From positions 964,761 through 1,028,760 of the forward strand of contig NZ_GL538352.1 in NCBI RefSeq assembly GCF_000148995.1: a stretch of DNA of 64,000 nucleotides, in the 5' to 3' direction. The DNA comes from Listeria grayi DSM 20601. Lineage in GTDB: Bacteria; Bacillota; Bacilli; Lactobacillales; Listeriaceae. Positions within the stretch are counted from its first letter, which is position 1. Each line of letters opens with the position of its first letter. Shown here one piece after another: positions 28,498 through 36,435 of the stretch. The notes below the pieces were generated by a model. The model did not search any database and was not told the origin of the DNA. It saw only the letters and a list, made by a program, of their open reading frames with translations. Both the position numbers and the translations under genes were made by a program.

Positions 28498-29346
28498 TTA
28501 TTGTCGAAACCGATCCGTTGCCTGACGCGATTCGCGAATCTGTTCGATCATTTGGTCATAATGTCTGGAAACATAATGATAATACAAGACATCAATGATA
28601 AAGAATTGCGCTTGCTTGGAACTGGTCGCGGTGCTACGGAATTTTGCTTCTGGTGCCCTGGAAGTCTCTAAGAGGAAGTCGGCTTTCGCTTTCAGCTTGC
28701 TTGGTCCAAAACGTGTAAGCCCAATAACTGTCAAATTATTTTGCTTCGCCTGTTCGGCCAACTCGATGACCGAAGTGGTCTCGCCGCTGTTGGATACGGC
28801 AAAGAACACACCAGACTTTCGGGCAGCGAATGCCATCGCAAGTACATGTTCATCTTGACTAATAACGACTTGTTTACCAGCCCGCAGCCATTTTTGCGCG
28901 ATGTCTTGTGCGACTAGCCAAGAAGCTCCCACCCCGTAGGTATAGATCGTGTCGGCTTTTTCCAGCTGTTCAGAAACCGTTCGGATTTTCGCTTCGCTGA
29001 TTTGCCCCGCAGTATCGTTTAGAGTCTGGAAATAATTTGCCAGCAATTTTTGCGAAATACCATCAAAAGATTCATCTTCTTCAAAGTCATAATAACCAGA
29101 GGCGACCGGCGAAGACAGCTCGGAGTACAGTTGCCTTTTAAAGTCGGGAAAACTTTTTAATCCCAGCGATTTGCAAAAACGGACGATCGCCGCAGCGCTT
29201 GTGTCCGCTCGCTTGGCTAATGAGTGGATCGAAGAAGCTGAGGCAAAGGCCGGGTCCTGCAATACCATTTCCGCGACCTTCTTCTCTGATTTAGGCAAAT
29301 CCTTAAAAAGCGTTTCGATACGATTAAGAATACTTGCTTGGCTCAT
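28498..29346 (-). CDS. murR: RpiR-family transcriptional regulator, MurR type
   Basis: The 282-residue protein combines an N-terminal helix-turn-helix (about 1-75, with ASSIHSLAKRADTSAAAIVRFCKSLGL) and a C-terminal SIS sugar-phosphate-binding domain (about 125-245, TIYTYGVGASWLVAQDIAQK and AVSNSGETTSVIELA). MurR represses MurNAc genes and is released by MurNAc-6-phosphate (known in E. coli). Here its likely target is the palindrome in the murQ promoter. ATG 29346 has GGAG seven bases upstream. Confidence 0.87.
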   Translation of the reverse strand: MSQASILNRIETLFKDLPKSEKKVAEMVLQDPAFASASSIHSLAKRADTSAAAIVRFCKSLGLKSFPDFKRQLYSELSSPVASGYYDFEEDESFDGISQKLLANYFQTLNDTAGQISEAKIRTVSEQLEKADTIYTYGVGASWLVAQDIAQKWLRAGKQVVISQDEHVLAMAFAARKSGVFFAVSNSGETTSVIELAEQAKQNNLTVIGLTRFGPSKLKAKADFLLETSRAPEAKFRSTATSSKQAQFFIIDVLYYHYVSRHYDQMIEQIRESRQATDRFRQ

Positions 29347-29372
29347 GTCGATTCTCCATTCTACCTAGGACT

Positions 29373-31784
29373 TTAATTGGCAACGATATTAACAAGTTTG
29401 CTTGGAACGACGATTACTTTACGAATGGTCTTTCCGCTAATAGCCGCCTGCATTTTATCATTTGCTTTCGCGATTCTCTCCAATTCATCTTTACTGCTGT
29501 CTTTTGCTACGTGGACTTTATCTTTGACTTTGCCATTTACTTGCAAGACGATCTCCACTTCGGTTTCTACCAGTTTGCTTTCATCAAAAGTCGGCCATTC
29601 GGCATACGCCAAACTTTCCGTATGGCCAAGCAGTTGCCAAAGTTCCTCGGAAACATGTGGTGCGATCGGTGCTAGCAGACGAACGAATCCTTCTACATAG
29701 TCTTTTGGCAAATGTGCTTGCTTATAAGCATCATTGATGAAAATCATCAATTGTGAGATACCTGTATTGAAACGAAGGTTTTCAAAATGTTCGGTCACTA
29801 CTTTGACGGTTTGATGATAACTCTTTTCTAAATCGTGATTTGGTTCCGCTGTGATCTTGTCACTGATCTCGCCCGTGTCAGTAACAAATAAACGCCATAC
29901 GCGATCCAAGAATTTGCGTGCTCCTTCTAGACCGTTGTCGTTCCAACCGATTGATGCTTCTAGTGGTCCCATGAACATTTCATACAGACGAAGTGTATCT
30001 GCACCGTATTTTGCAACAACATCATCAGGATTGACTACATTACCACGCGATTTAGACATTTTTTCATTATTTCCACCGAGGATCATTCCTTGGTTGAATA
30101 GTTTTTGGAATGGTTCTTTCGTTGGTACGACACCAATATCGTAAAGGAACTTATGCCAGAAGCGCGCGTAAAGCAAATGTAGCACCGCGTGTTCTGCCCC
30201 GCCGATATAGACATCTACTGGCAACCAATGTTCCAATTTCGCTTTATCGGCAATGGCTTCTTGATTGGTAGGGTCGATATAGCGAAGGAAATACCAGCTC
30301 GAACCAGCCCATTGCGGCATCGTATTCGTTTCACGGCGTCCCTTTCTGCCATTCTCATCCACCACATTTACCCAGTCTGACAAATTCGCAAGTGGTGATT
30401 CTCCAGTTCCGGACGGTTTGATCTCGGTTGTTTTTGGAAGCAATAGCGGTAGCTCTTCTTCCGGAACAAGCGTTGTTTCGCCGTCTTCCCAGTGGATAAC
30501 TGGAATCGGCTCACCCCAGTAGCGTTGACGGCTGAACAGCCAGTCGCGCAAACGATAGGTCGTTTTGCGGGTGCCATGATGATTTTCTTCCAACCAGTCG
30601 ATCATTTTCGCGATACCAGAAGCTTTATCAAGACCATTTAGAAACTCGGAATTGATAATTTCACCGTCGCCGGTAAAAGCAGCTTCTTCGACATTTCCTC
30701 CCGCCAAAACAGGACGAATATCCAAAGCAAATTGTTTCGCAAATTCATGGTCGCGTTCGTCATGAGCAGGAACAGCCATAATTGCACCAGTTCCGTAATT
30801 CATAAGTACATAGTCCGCGATCCAGACTGGAATCGGTTCGCCATTAGCAGGATTGACGGCATATGCGCCTGTGAAAGCACCTGTTTTTTCTTTAGAAAGA
30901 TCGGTGCGCTCTAGTTCGCTTTTCAGCTCTACTTCTTTTTGATAGGCCAAAACAGCTACTTGCTGTTCAGGAGTAGTGATTTTCGCGATCAGCGGATGCT
31001 CTGGTGAAAGCACTGTGTAAGTTGCTCCAAACAAAGTATCTGGACGAGTAGTAAAGACCGTGAAACTTTCGTCAGTATCTTGAATGTGGAATTCTACTTC
31101 GGCACCTTCTGATTTACCGATCCAATTGCGCTGCATGTCTTTGATGTTTTCCGGCCAGTCGACTAATTCCAGATCATCCAATAGACGATCTGCATACGCG
31201 GTGATTTTAAGCATCCATTGGCGCATTGGCTTACGATAGACTGGGAAGCCGCCGCGTTCGCTTTTGCCGTCGATAACTTCTTCATTCGCAAGTACGGTTC
31301 CCAGAGCCGGACACCAGTTTACTGCGACTTCCGCTTCATAGGCAAGGCCTTTTTCATACAGTTTTTCAAAAATCCATTGCGTCCATTTATAGTATTCCGG
31401 ATCGGTAGTATTGATCTCACGTTCCCAATCATAGGAGAAACCCAGTGATTTGATCTGGCGTTTAAAAGTAGCAATGTTTTTTTCAGTAAAGATCGCTGGA
31501 TCATTCCCAGTATCGATCGCATATTGTTCAGCAGGAAGCCCAAATGCATCCCAGCCGATCGGATGAAGAACGTCAAAACCTTGCATCCGCTTCATTCTGG
31601 ATAGGATATCAGTTGCTGTATACCCCTCTGGATGTCCAACATGAAGTCCTGCTCCTGATGGATAAGGGAACATGTCCAGTGCATAGAACTTCTTGTTCCC
31701 ATTTTTTTCAGTTGTACGGAAAGTATGATTTGCTTCCCAATAGTGCTGCCATTTCGGTTCTACTTTTTGATGATTGAATGTCAT
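29373..31784 (-). CDS. leuS: Leucyl-tRNA synthetase
   Basis: It charges tRNA-Leu. The 803-residue class Ia enzyme has the HIGH motif as HVGH ([20 protein letters not shown]), an editing CP1 domain (about 225-420), KMSKSRGN near residue 576 and a C-terminal anticodon domain. Length is normal. It is preceded by a T-box leader, so its expression should rise when leucyl-tRNA is uncharged. Confidence 0.98.
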   Translation of the reverse strand: MTFNHQKVEPKWQHYWEANHTFRTTEKNGNKKFYALDMFPYPSGAGLHVGHPEGYTATDILSRMKRMQGFDVLHPIGWDAFGLPAEQYAIDTGNDPAIFTEKNIATFKRQIKSLGFSYDWEREINTTDPEYYKWTQWIFEKLYEKGLAYEAEVAVNWCPALGTVLANEEVIDGKSERGGFPVYRKPMRQWMLKITAYADRLLDDLELVDWPENIKDMQRNWIGKSEGAEVEFHIQDTDESFTVFTTRPDTLFGATYTVLSPEHPLIAKITTPEQQVAVLAYQKEVELKSELERTDLSKEKTGAFTGAYAVNPANGEPIPVWIADYVLMNYGTGAIMAVPAHDERDHEFAKQFALDIRPVLAGGNVEEAAFTGDGEIINSEFLNGLDKASGIAKMIDWLEENHHGTRKTTYRLRDWLFSRQRYWGEPIPVIHWEDGETTLVPEEELPLLLPKTTEIKPSGTGESPLANLSDWVNVVDENGRKGRRETNTMPQWAGSSWYFLRYIDPTNQEAIADKAKLEHWLPVDVYIGGAEHAVLHLLYARFWHKFLYDIGVVPTKEPFQKLFNQGMILGGNNEKMSKSRGNVVNPDDVVAKYGADTLRLYEMFMGPLEASIGWNDNGLEGARKFLDRVWRLFVTDTGEISDKITAEPNHDLEKSYHQTVKVVTEHFENLRFNTGISQLMIFINDAYKQAHLPKDYVEGFVRLLAPIAPHVSEELWQLLGHTESLAYAEWPTFDESKLVETEVEIVLQVNGKVKDKVHVAKDSSKDELERIAKANDKMQAAISGKTIRKVIVVPSKLVNIVAN

Positions 31785-31811
31785 TTCTAGTCCTCTCTTT
31801 CATTTTCTGCA

Positions 31812-32010
31812 TAAAAAAAGCCCTCCATCTCATAGCCTTCCTTCGGCCATGGGACGAGAGACATCTCCCGCGGTACCACCCACATTAGTGTTTTACCACT
31901 CAACTTATTTTTCCTTAACGCGGAAAACGGGGCAATGCCCAGCTCCAAGGCAAGTTCATCTTAGTCGATGTTCAGCTTGCACCACCCGCTGACTCTCTTC
32001 TCATCCACTT
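31812..32010 (-). promoter_or_regulatory. T-box leader of leuS
   Basis: The minus strand carries the T-box core GGGTGGTACCGCGGG (31867-31881), an AG-rich Stem I start near 32000 and a terminator hairpin (about 31821-31860) followed by seven T. CTT in GAACTTGCC of Stem I is a plausible leucine specifier. It lies 28 bases upstream of the leuS start. Confidence 0.92.
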
Positions 32011-32052
32011 ATAAGATTACTACTCCTCTTCAACGCCAATTTATATTACCCC

Positions 32053-32082
32053 AATTGTAGCTGATTTCACGGAAATTAGCAA
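32053..32082 (-). promoter_or_regulatory. Candidate promoter of the leuS T-box transcript
   Basis: TTGCTA (32077-32082) and TACAAT (32053-32058) on the minus strand are 18 bases apart, about 45 bases before the T-box Stem I. Confidence 0.45.
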
Positions 32083-32125
32083 GTTTGTGTAAAAATCTAT
32101 ATAAATCTAAAGAAGACTATTACTA

Positions 32126-32261
32126 GGGGCATGAAGGAAAGTTAATGAGACTGAGAAATAAGCCGAAATAACGATAGAATCGCTTAAAATCCATTTGCTG
32201 TTTTAAGCGATTCTTTTTTGCCGTTATTCTTTATTCCAAGCAAGGAACTGATTTATGCCCC
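32126..32261. repeat. 136-bp interrupted inverted repeat with 14-bp core stem
   Basis: The outer arms GGGGCAT (32126-32132) and ATGCCCC (32255-32261) enclose further matching blocks (ATAACG with CGTTAT, AAATAA with TTTATT). The core stem 32176-32189 with 32201-32214 is perfect over 14 bp and followed by T6. It lies in the gene-free stretch between the leuS leader and cassette C. It could be a small structured RNA or a MITE-like insertion. Confidence 0.55.
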
Positions 32262-32271
32262 CAAGCTCTTT

Positions 32272-32304
32272 TAAAAAATAAACACTCTGCAGAAGCGAGG
32301 TTTA
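32272..32304. repeat. Downstream border motif of cassette C
   Basis: TAAAAAATAA (32272-32281) and GAAGCGAGGTTTA (32292-32304), spaced by 10 bases, match the motif at 20058-20092. It lies just beyond the stop of the small membrane protein. Confidence 0.6.
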
Positions 32305-32314
32305 AGTTTTAACT

Positions 32315-32497
32315 TCATTTATTTTTTTTCGTCCTTCTCTCCTCGAATAAATCATAAATAATCCCAATGATTATTAAGATAAAGAAAATAGTATTAACAA
32401 TTAATACTATCAAGCTATCCTGGAAAAGTAATGGTAGAACAATAAATGAAATTATAAATAAAATAATAACTATCCAAGTAGTTTTATTGAATTTCAT
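32315..32497 (-). CDS. 60-residue two-helix membrane protein, possible immunity protein of cassette C
   Basis: After a short basic N-terminus (MKFNKTTW), two long hydrophobic helices (about 8-25 and 28-48) are followed by a charged tail (DLFEERRTKKNK). ATG 32497 has AGGAGG five bases upstream and follows the secreted gene by 13 bases. Its size, topology and position match the membrane protein behind the locus B secreted gene. An immunity role against a membrane-active peptide is inferred. Confidence 0.68.
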   Translation of the reverse strand: MKFNKTTWIVIILFIISFIVLPLLFQDSLIVLIVNTIFFILIIIGIIYDLFEERRTKKNK

Positions 32498-32510
32498 TTT
32501 AACCTCCTAC

Positions 32511-33038
32511 TCAAAATGCTATAGCCGTTAATATTTTTGTGATCCACCATGCTGTAGTTTTTCCAAATCCCATTTTTCTAAGTCCTTTTTGCATATTGCT
32601 CTCTACACTACCAGTAAAATGATCGATATATCCTAATAAGGTTTCAAATCCAGCAACTCCTCCAAGCTTCTTTTTAACTTTTTTAGGAATTTTTTTCCAT
32701 ACTGCTCTTAAAGCCTTTACTGCCCATGACAGCCTTCCTCTCTGCATAGAATTGCCGTCTTTTAAAACTTTTCCATCTTTATAAGCAACACCATTTTCGA
32801 GGGTAATTCCAGTATCTTTAATATTTTTAAGTTCATTGATCTCTTCATCGGTCAGGCCAAGCTCTTTTAATTCGTCATAACTAGGTTGATACCCTACTTC
32901 CTCTTTTTCAGAAGTTTGCATTTGTTCTTTTTCAACCGCATATACCCCAATAGAAGGTGTAACAACAGACATACCCATTGCTAAAGCAAGGGATGCGCAT
33001 ACGGACTTAATCCAACTTTTTTTATTCTCTTTTTTCAT
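32511..33038 (-). CDS. Secreted protein with amphipathic C-terminus, candidate bacteriocin precursor (cassette C)
   Basis: ATG 33038 (MKKENKKSW) follows GGAG; the longer in-frame reading from 33215 crosses the conserved upstream block and was rejected. The 175-residue product has a signal peptide (about 1-34, ending GVYA) and an acidic middle (about 35-80, DELKELGLTDEEINEL). The basic, amphipathic C-terminal region (about 105-175) has WAVKALRAVWKKIPKKVKKK, a Gly-rich turn and a hydrophobic end, TTAWWITKILTAIAF. An acidic pro-region ahead of a cationic helical tail fits a membrane-active peptide precursor. The small membrane protein downstream would protect the producer. No named family was confirmed. 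Confidence 0.68.
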   Translation of the reverse strand: MKKENKKSWIKSVCASLALAMGMSVVTPSIGVYAVEKEQMQTSEKEEVGYQPSYDELKELGLTDEEINELKNIKDTGITLENGVAYKDGKVLKDGNSMQRGRLSWAVKALRAVWKKIPKKVKKKLGGVAGFETLLGYIDHFTGSVESNMQKGLRKMGFGKTTAWWITKILTAIAF

Positions 33039-33124
33039 TTGATAGTCAGCTCCATTTTTGTATAATCTAAGTTGCGCAACTAACAAAATTTTAAAATAAT
33101 AGAAATAGGATTTCAACATTCTTA

Positions 33125-33153
33125 TCGTGAAAGGTCTATATTTTGTCCTAAAC
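33125..33153. repeat. 29-bp exact repeat upstream of cassette C (copy 2)
   Basis: Identical to 20989-21017, 87 bases upstream of the secreted gene and on the same strand relative to it. The remaining 33154-33504 stretch up to ytqA shows no gene. Confidence 0.85.
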
Positions 33154-33504
33154 AATAAAAAAACAGTTGTAAAATTATAATTTCTGTATACGGAGTTATA
33201 TAACTTGTAGGTCATTGTTCCTAGATGCTTGCAATACTGTAGATCTTACAATTCACTCTCGGAACGAATACATTCGGTTATTGGAAATCTATATTTATCT
33301 CAAGAATCAACGCAGATTCAAGAAGAATATCACCTCTTTTGTTTTTTGGAAAAGTGAAATCAACATGCTTTTCTAAACAATGCTTCCTAGAAATGTTCCT
33401 TTTCTTTGTCTATTCTATCGACATCTTCCAATAGCGATTTCACAAGAATAATTACGCACTTTATGTTAAAATAAAAACAGTTTGTAAAAGGAGACGAAAA
33501 ATTG

Positions 33505-34461
33505 ATGACTACCAATCCCTTCCCATACAGCAAAGACAATAAACGCTACCATACTTGGAATTATTGTCTGCGCGAACATTTCGGTGAAAAGATCTTTAAA
33601 GTTTCATTAGACGGCGGTTTTGATTGTCCGAATCGTGACGGTACAGTTGCGAAAGGCGGTTGTACTTTCTGCAGCGTTGCCGGTTCAGGCGATTTTGCGG
33701 GCGATCGCGCGCTTGATTTAAAGACACAATTCGCAGTGGTCCGCGATCAAATGCATCAAAAATGGAAAAAAGCGAGTTATATCGCTTACTTTCAAGCGTT
33801 TACTAATACGCATGCGCCAGTGAGCGAACTGCGAGAAAAATATGAACAAGTCATGAATGAGCCCGGCGTTGTCGGTTTGTCCATCGCCACTCGCCCCGAT
33901 TGTCTGCCTGATGATGTGGTAGACTATTTGGCAGAATTAAATGAGCGTACTTATCTTTGGATCGAACTCGGCCTTCAGTCCGCTCATGATGAAACCGGGA
34001 TCTTGATCAATCGGGCTCACGATTATGCGTGTTATTTAGAAGGTGTACAAAAGCTAAAAGCCCGCGGGATCCGTGTTTGCACGCATATCATCAATGGCCT
34101 ACCAAAAGAAACGCCGGAAATGATGATGGAAACAGCACGTAAGGTCGTGGACAGTGGCGTAGATGGTATCAAGATCCATTTACTTCATCTATTAAAAGGA
34201 ACACCGATGGTAAAAGATTATCAAAATGGTGATCTGACTTTTCTTTCAAAAGAAGCCTATGTCAGCTTGGTTGCAGATCAGTTGGAGATCCTCCCTCCCG
34301 AAATGGTCATTCATCGAATCACTGGAGACGGTGCGGTCGAAGATTTAATCGGACCAATCTGGAGTTTGAGTAAATTTGAAGTATTGAATGCGATTGATGC
34401 GGAACTCGTGCAGCGCGGCAGCTATCAAGGCGCTAAATATAAGCAAAAGGTGGAAAGCTGA
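33505..34461 (+). CDS. ytqA: Radical SAM protein, YtqA family
   Basis: The 318-residue protein has an Elp3-like radical SAM core with an unusually long-spaced cysteine motif (DCPNRDGTVAKGGCTFC). GGFDCPNRDGT and LWIELGLQSAHDETG are typical of the TIGR01212/YtqA group. The substrate is not established for the family as far as known here. ATG 33505 follows GGAG at 11 bases; a TTG one codon earlier is possible. The stop is one base before ytqB starts, so the two are co-translated, as in B. subtilis. Confidence 0.85.
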   Translation: MTTNPFPYSKDNKRYHTWNYCLREHFGEKIFKVSLDGGFDCPNRDGTVAKGGCTFCSVAGSGDFAGDRALDLKTQFAVVRDQMHQKWKKASYIAYFQAFTNTHAPVSELREKYEQVMNEPGVVGLSIATRPDCLPDDVVDYLAELNERTYLWIELGLQSAHDETGILINRAHDYACYLEGVQKLKARGIRVCTHIINGLPKETPEMMMETARKVVDSGVDGIKIHLLHLLKGTPMVKDYQNGDLTFLSKEAYVSLVADQLEILPPEMVIHRITGDGAVEDLIGPIWSLSKFEVLNAIDAELVQRGSYQGAKYKQKVES

Positions 34462-34462
34462 G

Positions 34463-35026
34463 ATGACATTATTACCCATTCTCCCTTTTGCACATGATCT
34501 TTTAAAAAAAGCAATTCGTCCGGGTGGTCAGGTCATTGATGGCACGTGTGGAAATGGCAATGATACCGTTCTTTTAGCCGAATTAGTTGGGGAAAATGGT
34601 CAAGTTTTTGCATTCGATATCCAATCGCAGGCGATCGAAGCGACCAGACAGAAATTGACTGAGCAAAATCTGCTGGCTCCCGTTACCTTGATCCAGGATT
34701 CGCACGACCAGATATCCGAGCACGTCAAAACACCCATCCAAGCTGCTATCTTCAACCTCGGTTATCTACCAGGCGGCGATAAACAAATCACGACGCGAGC
34801 TAGCTCTACGATTAAGAGCGTGGAACAGATTCTAGCGTTGCTCGAACCGAACGGCATTTTGATCATCGTGGTGTATCACGGTCATCCTGAAGGAAAAATC
34901 GAAAAAGAACAACTTGAAGCGTTCACTACCGAGCTACCTCAGCAGGAATTTCATGTGTTGCAGTATCGCTATGTAAATCAGAAAAATAACCCACCCTATG
35001 TTTTAGTGATTGAAAAAAGAAAATAA
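34463..35026 (+). CDS. ytqB: Class I SAM-dependent methyltransferase, YtqB family
   Basis: The 187-residue protein has the SAM-binding motif VIDGTCGNGNDTVLLAE and FAFDIQ after the second strand, then FNLGYLPGGDKQITT, typical of the rRNA MTase-like YtqB group. The start ATG 34463 (MTLLPILPF) has AAGGTGG upstream inside ytqA; an in-frame reading 25 codons longer lies within ytqA and was not used. Probably an RNA methyltransferase acting with the radical SAM partner, by inference. Confidence 0.85.
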   Translation: MTLLPILPFAHDLLKKAIRPGGQVIDGTCGNGNDTVLLAELVGENGQVFAFDIQSQAIEATRQKLTEQNLLAPVTLIQDSHDQISEHVKTPIQAAIFNLGYLPGGDKQITTRASSTIKSVEQILALLEPNGILIIVVYHGHPEGKIEKEQLEAFTTELPQQEFHVLQYRYVNQKNNPPYVLVIEKRK

Positions 35027-35045
35027 CCACCTCTTCCTTTTTCTG

Positions 35046-35082
35046 AAAACTGATCTTCTGCTTAGAAGGTCAGTTTTTTTTT
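35046..35082 (+). terminator. Terminator of ytqA-ytqB
   Basis: An 11-pair stem (35049-35059 with 35064-35074, one G-T pair) is followed by seven or more T. Confidence 0.85.
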
Positions 35083-35158
35083 CAAAAATATCGCTAACGC
35101 CTCTCCCTTCTTTGATAACGCTTACTAAAATTAAACTTAAAAAATCGAAACAATTATG

Positions 35159-35186
35159 TTGACTTTTACATAGAAAAAGTTAAAAT
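35159..35186 (+). promoter_or_regulatory. Promoter of the marR-emrAB operon
   Basis: TTGACT (35159-35164) and TAAAAT (35181-35186) are 16 bases apart. AATAGTT just after the -10 and AACTATT at about 35217 form a loose inverted repeat that could serve MarR binding. Confidence 0.5.
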
Positions 35187-35249
35187 AATAGTTACCCTAG
35201 AAATAATTACTACAGAAACTATTTATAAAATTAAAGAAAGGAGCACGCC

Positions 35250-35714
35250 ATGAATAGCCCTGGGGAATTAATTCCAATCATCCGAAATGTTAGTCGCTTG
35301 GCAAAAATCGAATTTGCAAAAGTGTTAGCAGAGAAAAATTTGACATTGCCGCAATTTATTATCCTCAAAGAAATCAAAGCGAATCAAACAACCTATCCTG
35401 ATGGAATTTCGCCTGCTGTTTTATCTGAAAAGACAAATGTATTGCGTTCGACGATCACCGGGATTTTAGATCGTTTGGAAAAAAGCGATCTGATCATTCG
35501 GAAAGATAACCCGCATGACCGCAGAGCGCAGTTGATCCGTACAACTAGCAAGTACGAAGAATTGTTTCAAGAAGTAACCAAACAAATGGATGAATTGACG
35601 GAACAATTGGTTTCGCCTCTTGATGAGACCCAATTGGAAAACTTGATCCATTCCGTAAAATTAATTGAGCAGTCGCTTATCGACAAGCACTGTGCGCAAA
35701 CTGAGGAAAAATAA
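35250..35714 (+). CDS. MarR-family transcriptional regulator
   Basis: The 154-residue winged-helix protein has the MarR recognition region VLSEKTNVLRSTITGILDRLEKSDLIIRKDNPHDRRAQLIRTT, with the DxRxxxxxLT-like wing. It starts behind AAAGGAG and is followed after 24 bases by membrane-fusion and MFS exporter genes. It most likely represses this efflux operon and is released by a drug or metabolite; the ligand is unknown. Confidence 0.9.
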   Translation: MNSPGELIPIIRNVSRLAKIEFAKVLAEKNLTLPQFIILKEIKANQTTYPDGISPAVLSEKTNVLRSTITGILDRLEKSDLIIRKDNPHDRRAQLIRTTSKYEELFQEVTKQMDELTEQLVSPLDETQLENLIHSVKLIEQSLIDKHCAQTEEK

Positions 35715-35738
35715 TCAACGAATAAAGGGGTAGAAATA

Positions 35739-36395
35739 ATGAGTCGTTTAGTAAAAGGAATTATTTTAAATATCATCATCATCGTGGTGTTAGTTGGAGG
35801 CGGAGCACTTGGCTACTTCTACTATTACCAATCCACCAATTTTGTAAAAACAGATAACGCTATGATCGATGCCAAAGTCATCCCACTTAGTGCCTCTGCA
35901 TCCGGTACGCTCAGCACTTATGACCTAACAGTCGGCAAACATATTTCCAAAGATGATACCATTGCAGAAATCACTACACAAGATGCTTCTGGAAAAGCCA
36001 AAAAAGTCCCTGTTAAAGCACCACAAGAAGGTACAGTCGTACAAGCCAATGATGTAGAAGATCAATTAGTACAACAAGGCGCTTCTATCGGCCAAGCATA
36101 CAATAAAGATGACATGTACATCACAGCAAATATCGACGAAGCAAAAATCGAAAAAATTGAAAAAGGGCAAAAAGTAGACATCAAGATCGATGCTTTCGCA
36201 GATAAAGACTTTACTGGTCATATCGAAACGATCACCAATGCGACAGCTAGCTCTTTCTCCTTGCTTCCTTCTTCTAATTCTGATGCGAACTATACAAAAG
36301 TCGGTCAAGTCGTTCCGGTCAAAATCTCGATCGATAACGCGCAAGGCTTTGATCTTCGCCCAGGTATGAATGTTTCTGTCAAGGTACACATCTAA
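35739..36395 (+). CDS. HlyD/EmrA-type membrane fusion protein, short form
   Basis: A single N-terminal membrane anchor (about 5-28) is followed by the lipoyl-like half motif FVKTDNAMIDAKVIPLSASASGTLS and a beta-barrel region ending LRPGMNVSVKVHI. At 218 residues it lacks the long coiled-coil hairpin of Gram-negative EmrA, as expected in a cell with no outer membrane. It partners the MFS exporter downstream. AAGGGG precedes the ATG. Confidence 0.88.
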   Translation: MSRLVKGIILNIIIIVVLVGGGALGYFYYYQSTNFVKTDNAMIDAKVIPLSASASGTLSTYDLTVGKHISKDDTIAEITTQDASGKAKKVPVKAPQEGTVVQANDVEDQLVQQGASIGQAYNKDDMYITANIDEAKIEKIEKGQKVDIKIDAFADKDFTGHIETITNATASSFSLLPSSNSDANYTKVGQVVPVKISIDNAQGFDLRPGMNVSVKVHI

Positions 36396-36435
36396 TGAAG
36401 CAAATCGAATCTATACAGAAAGGTAGCTGAAAAAA

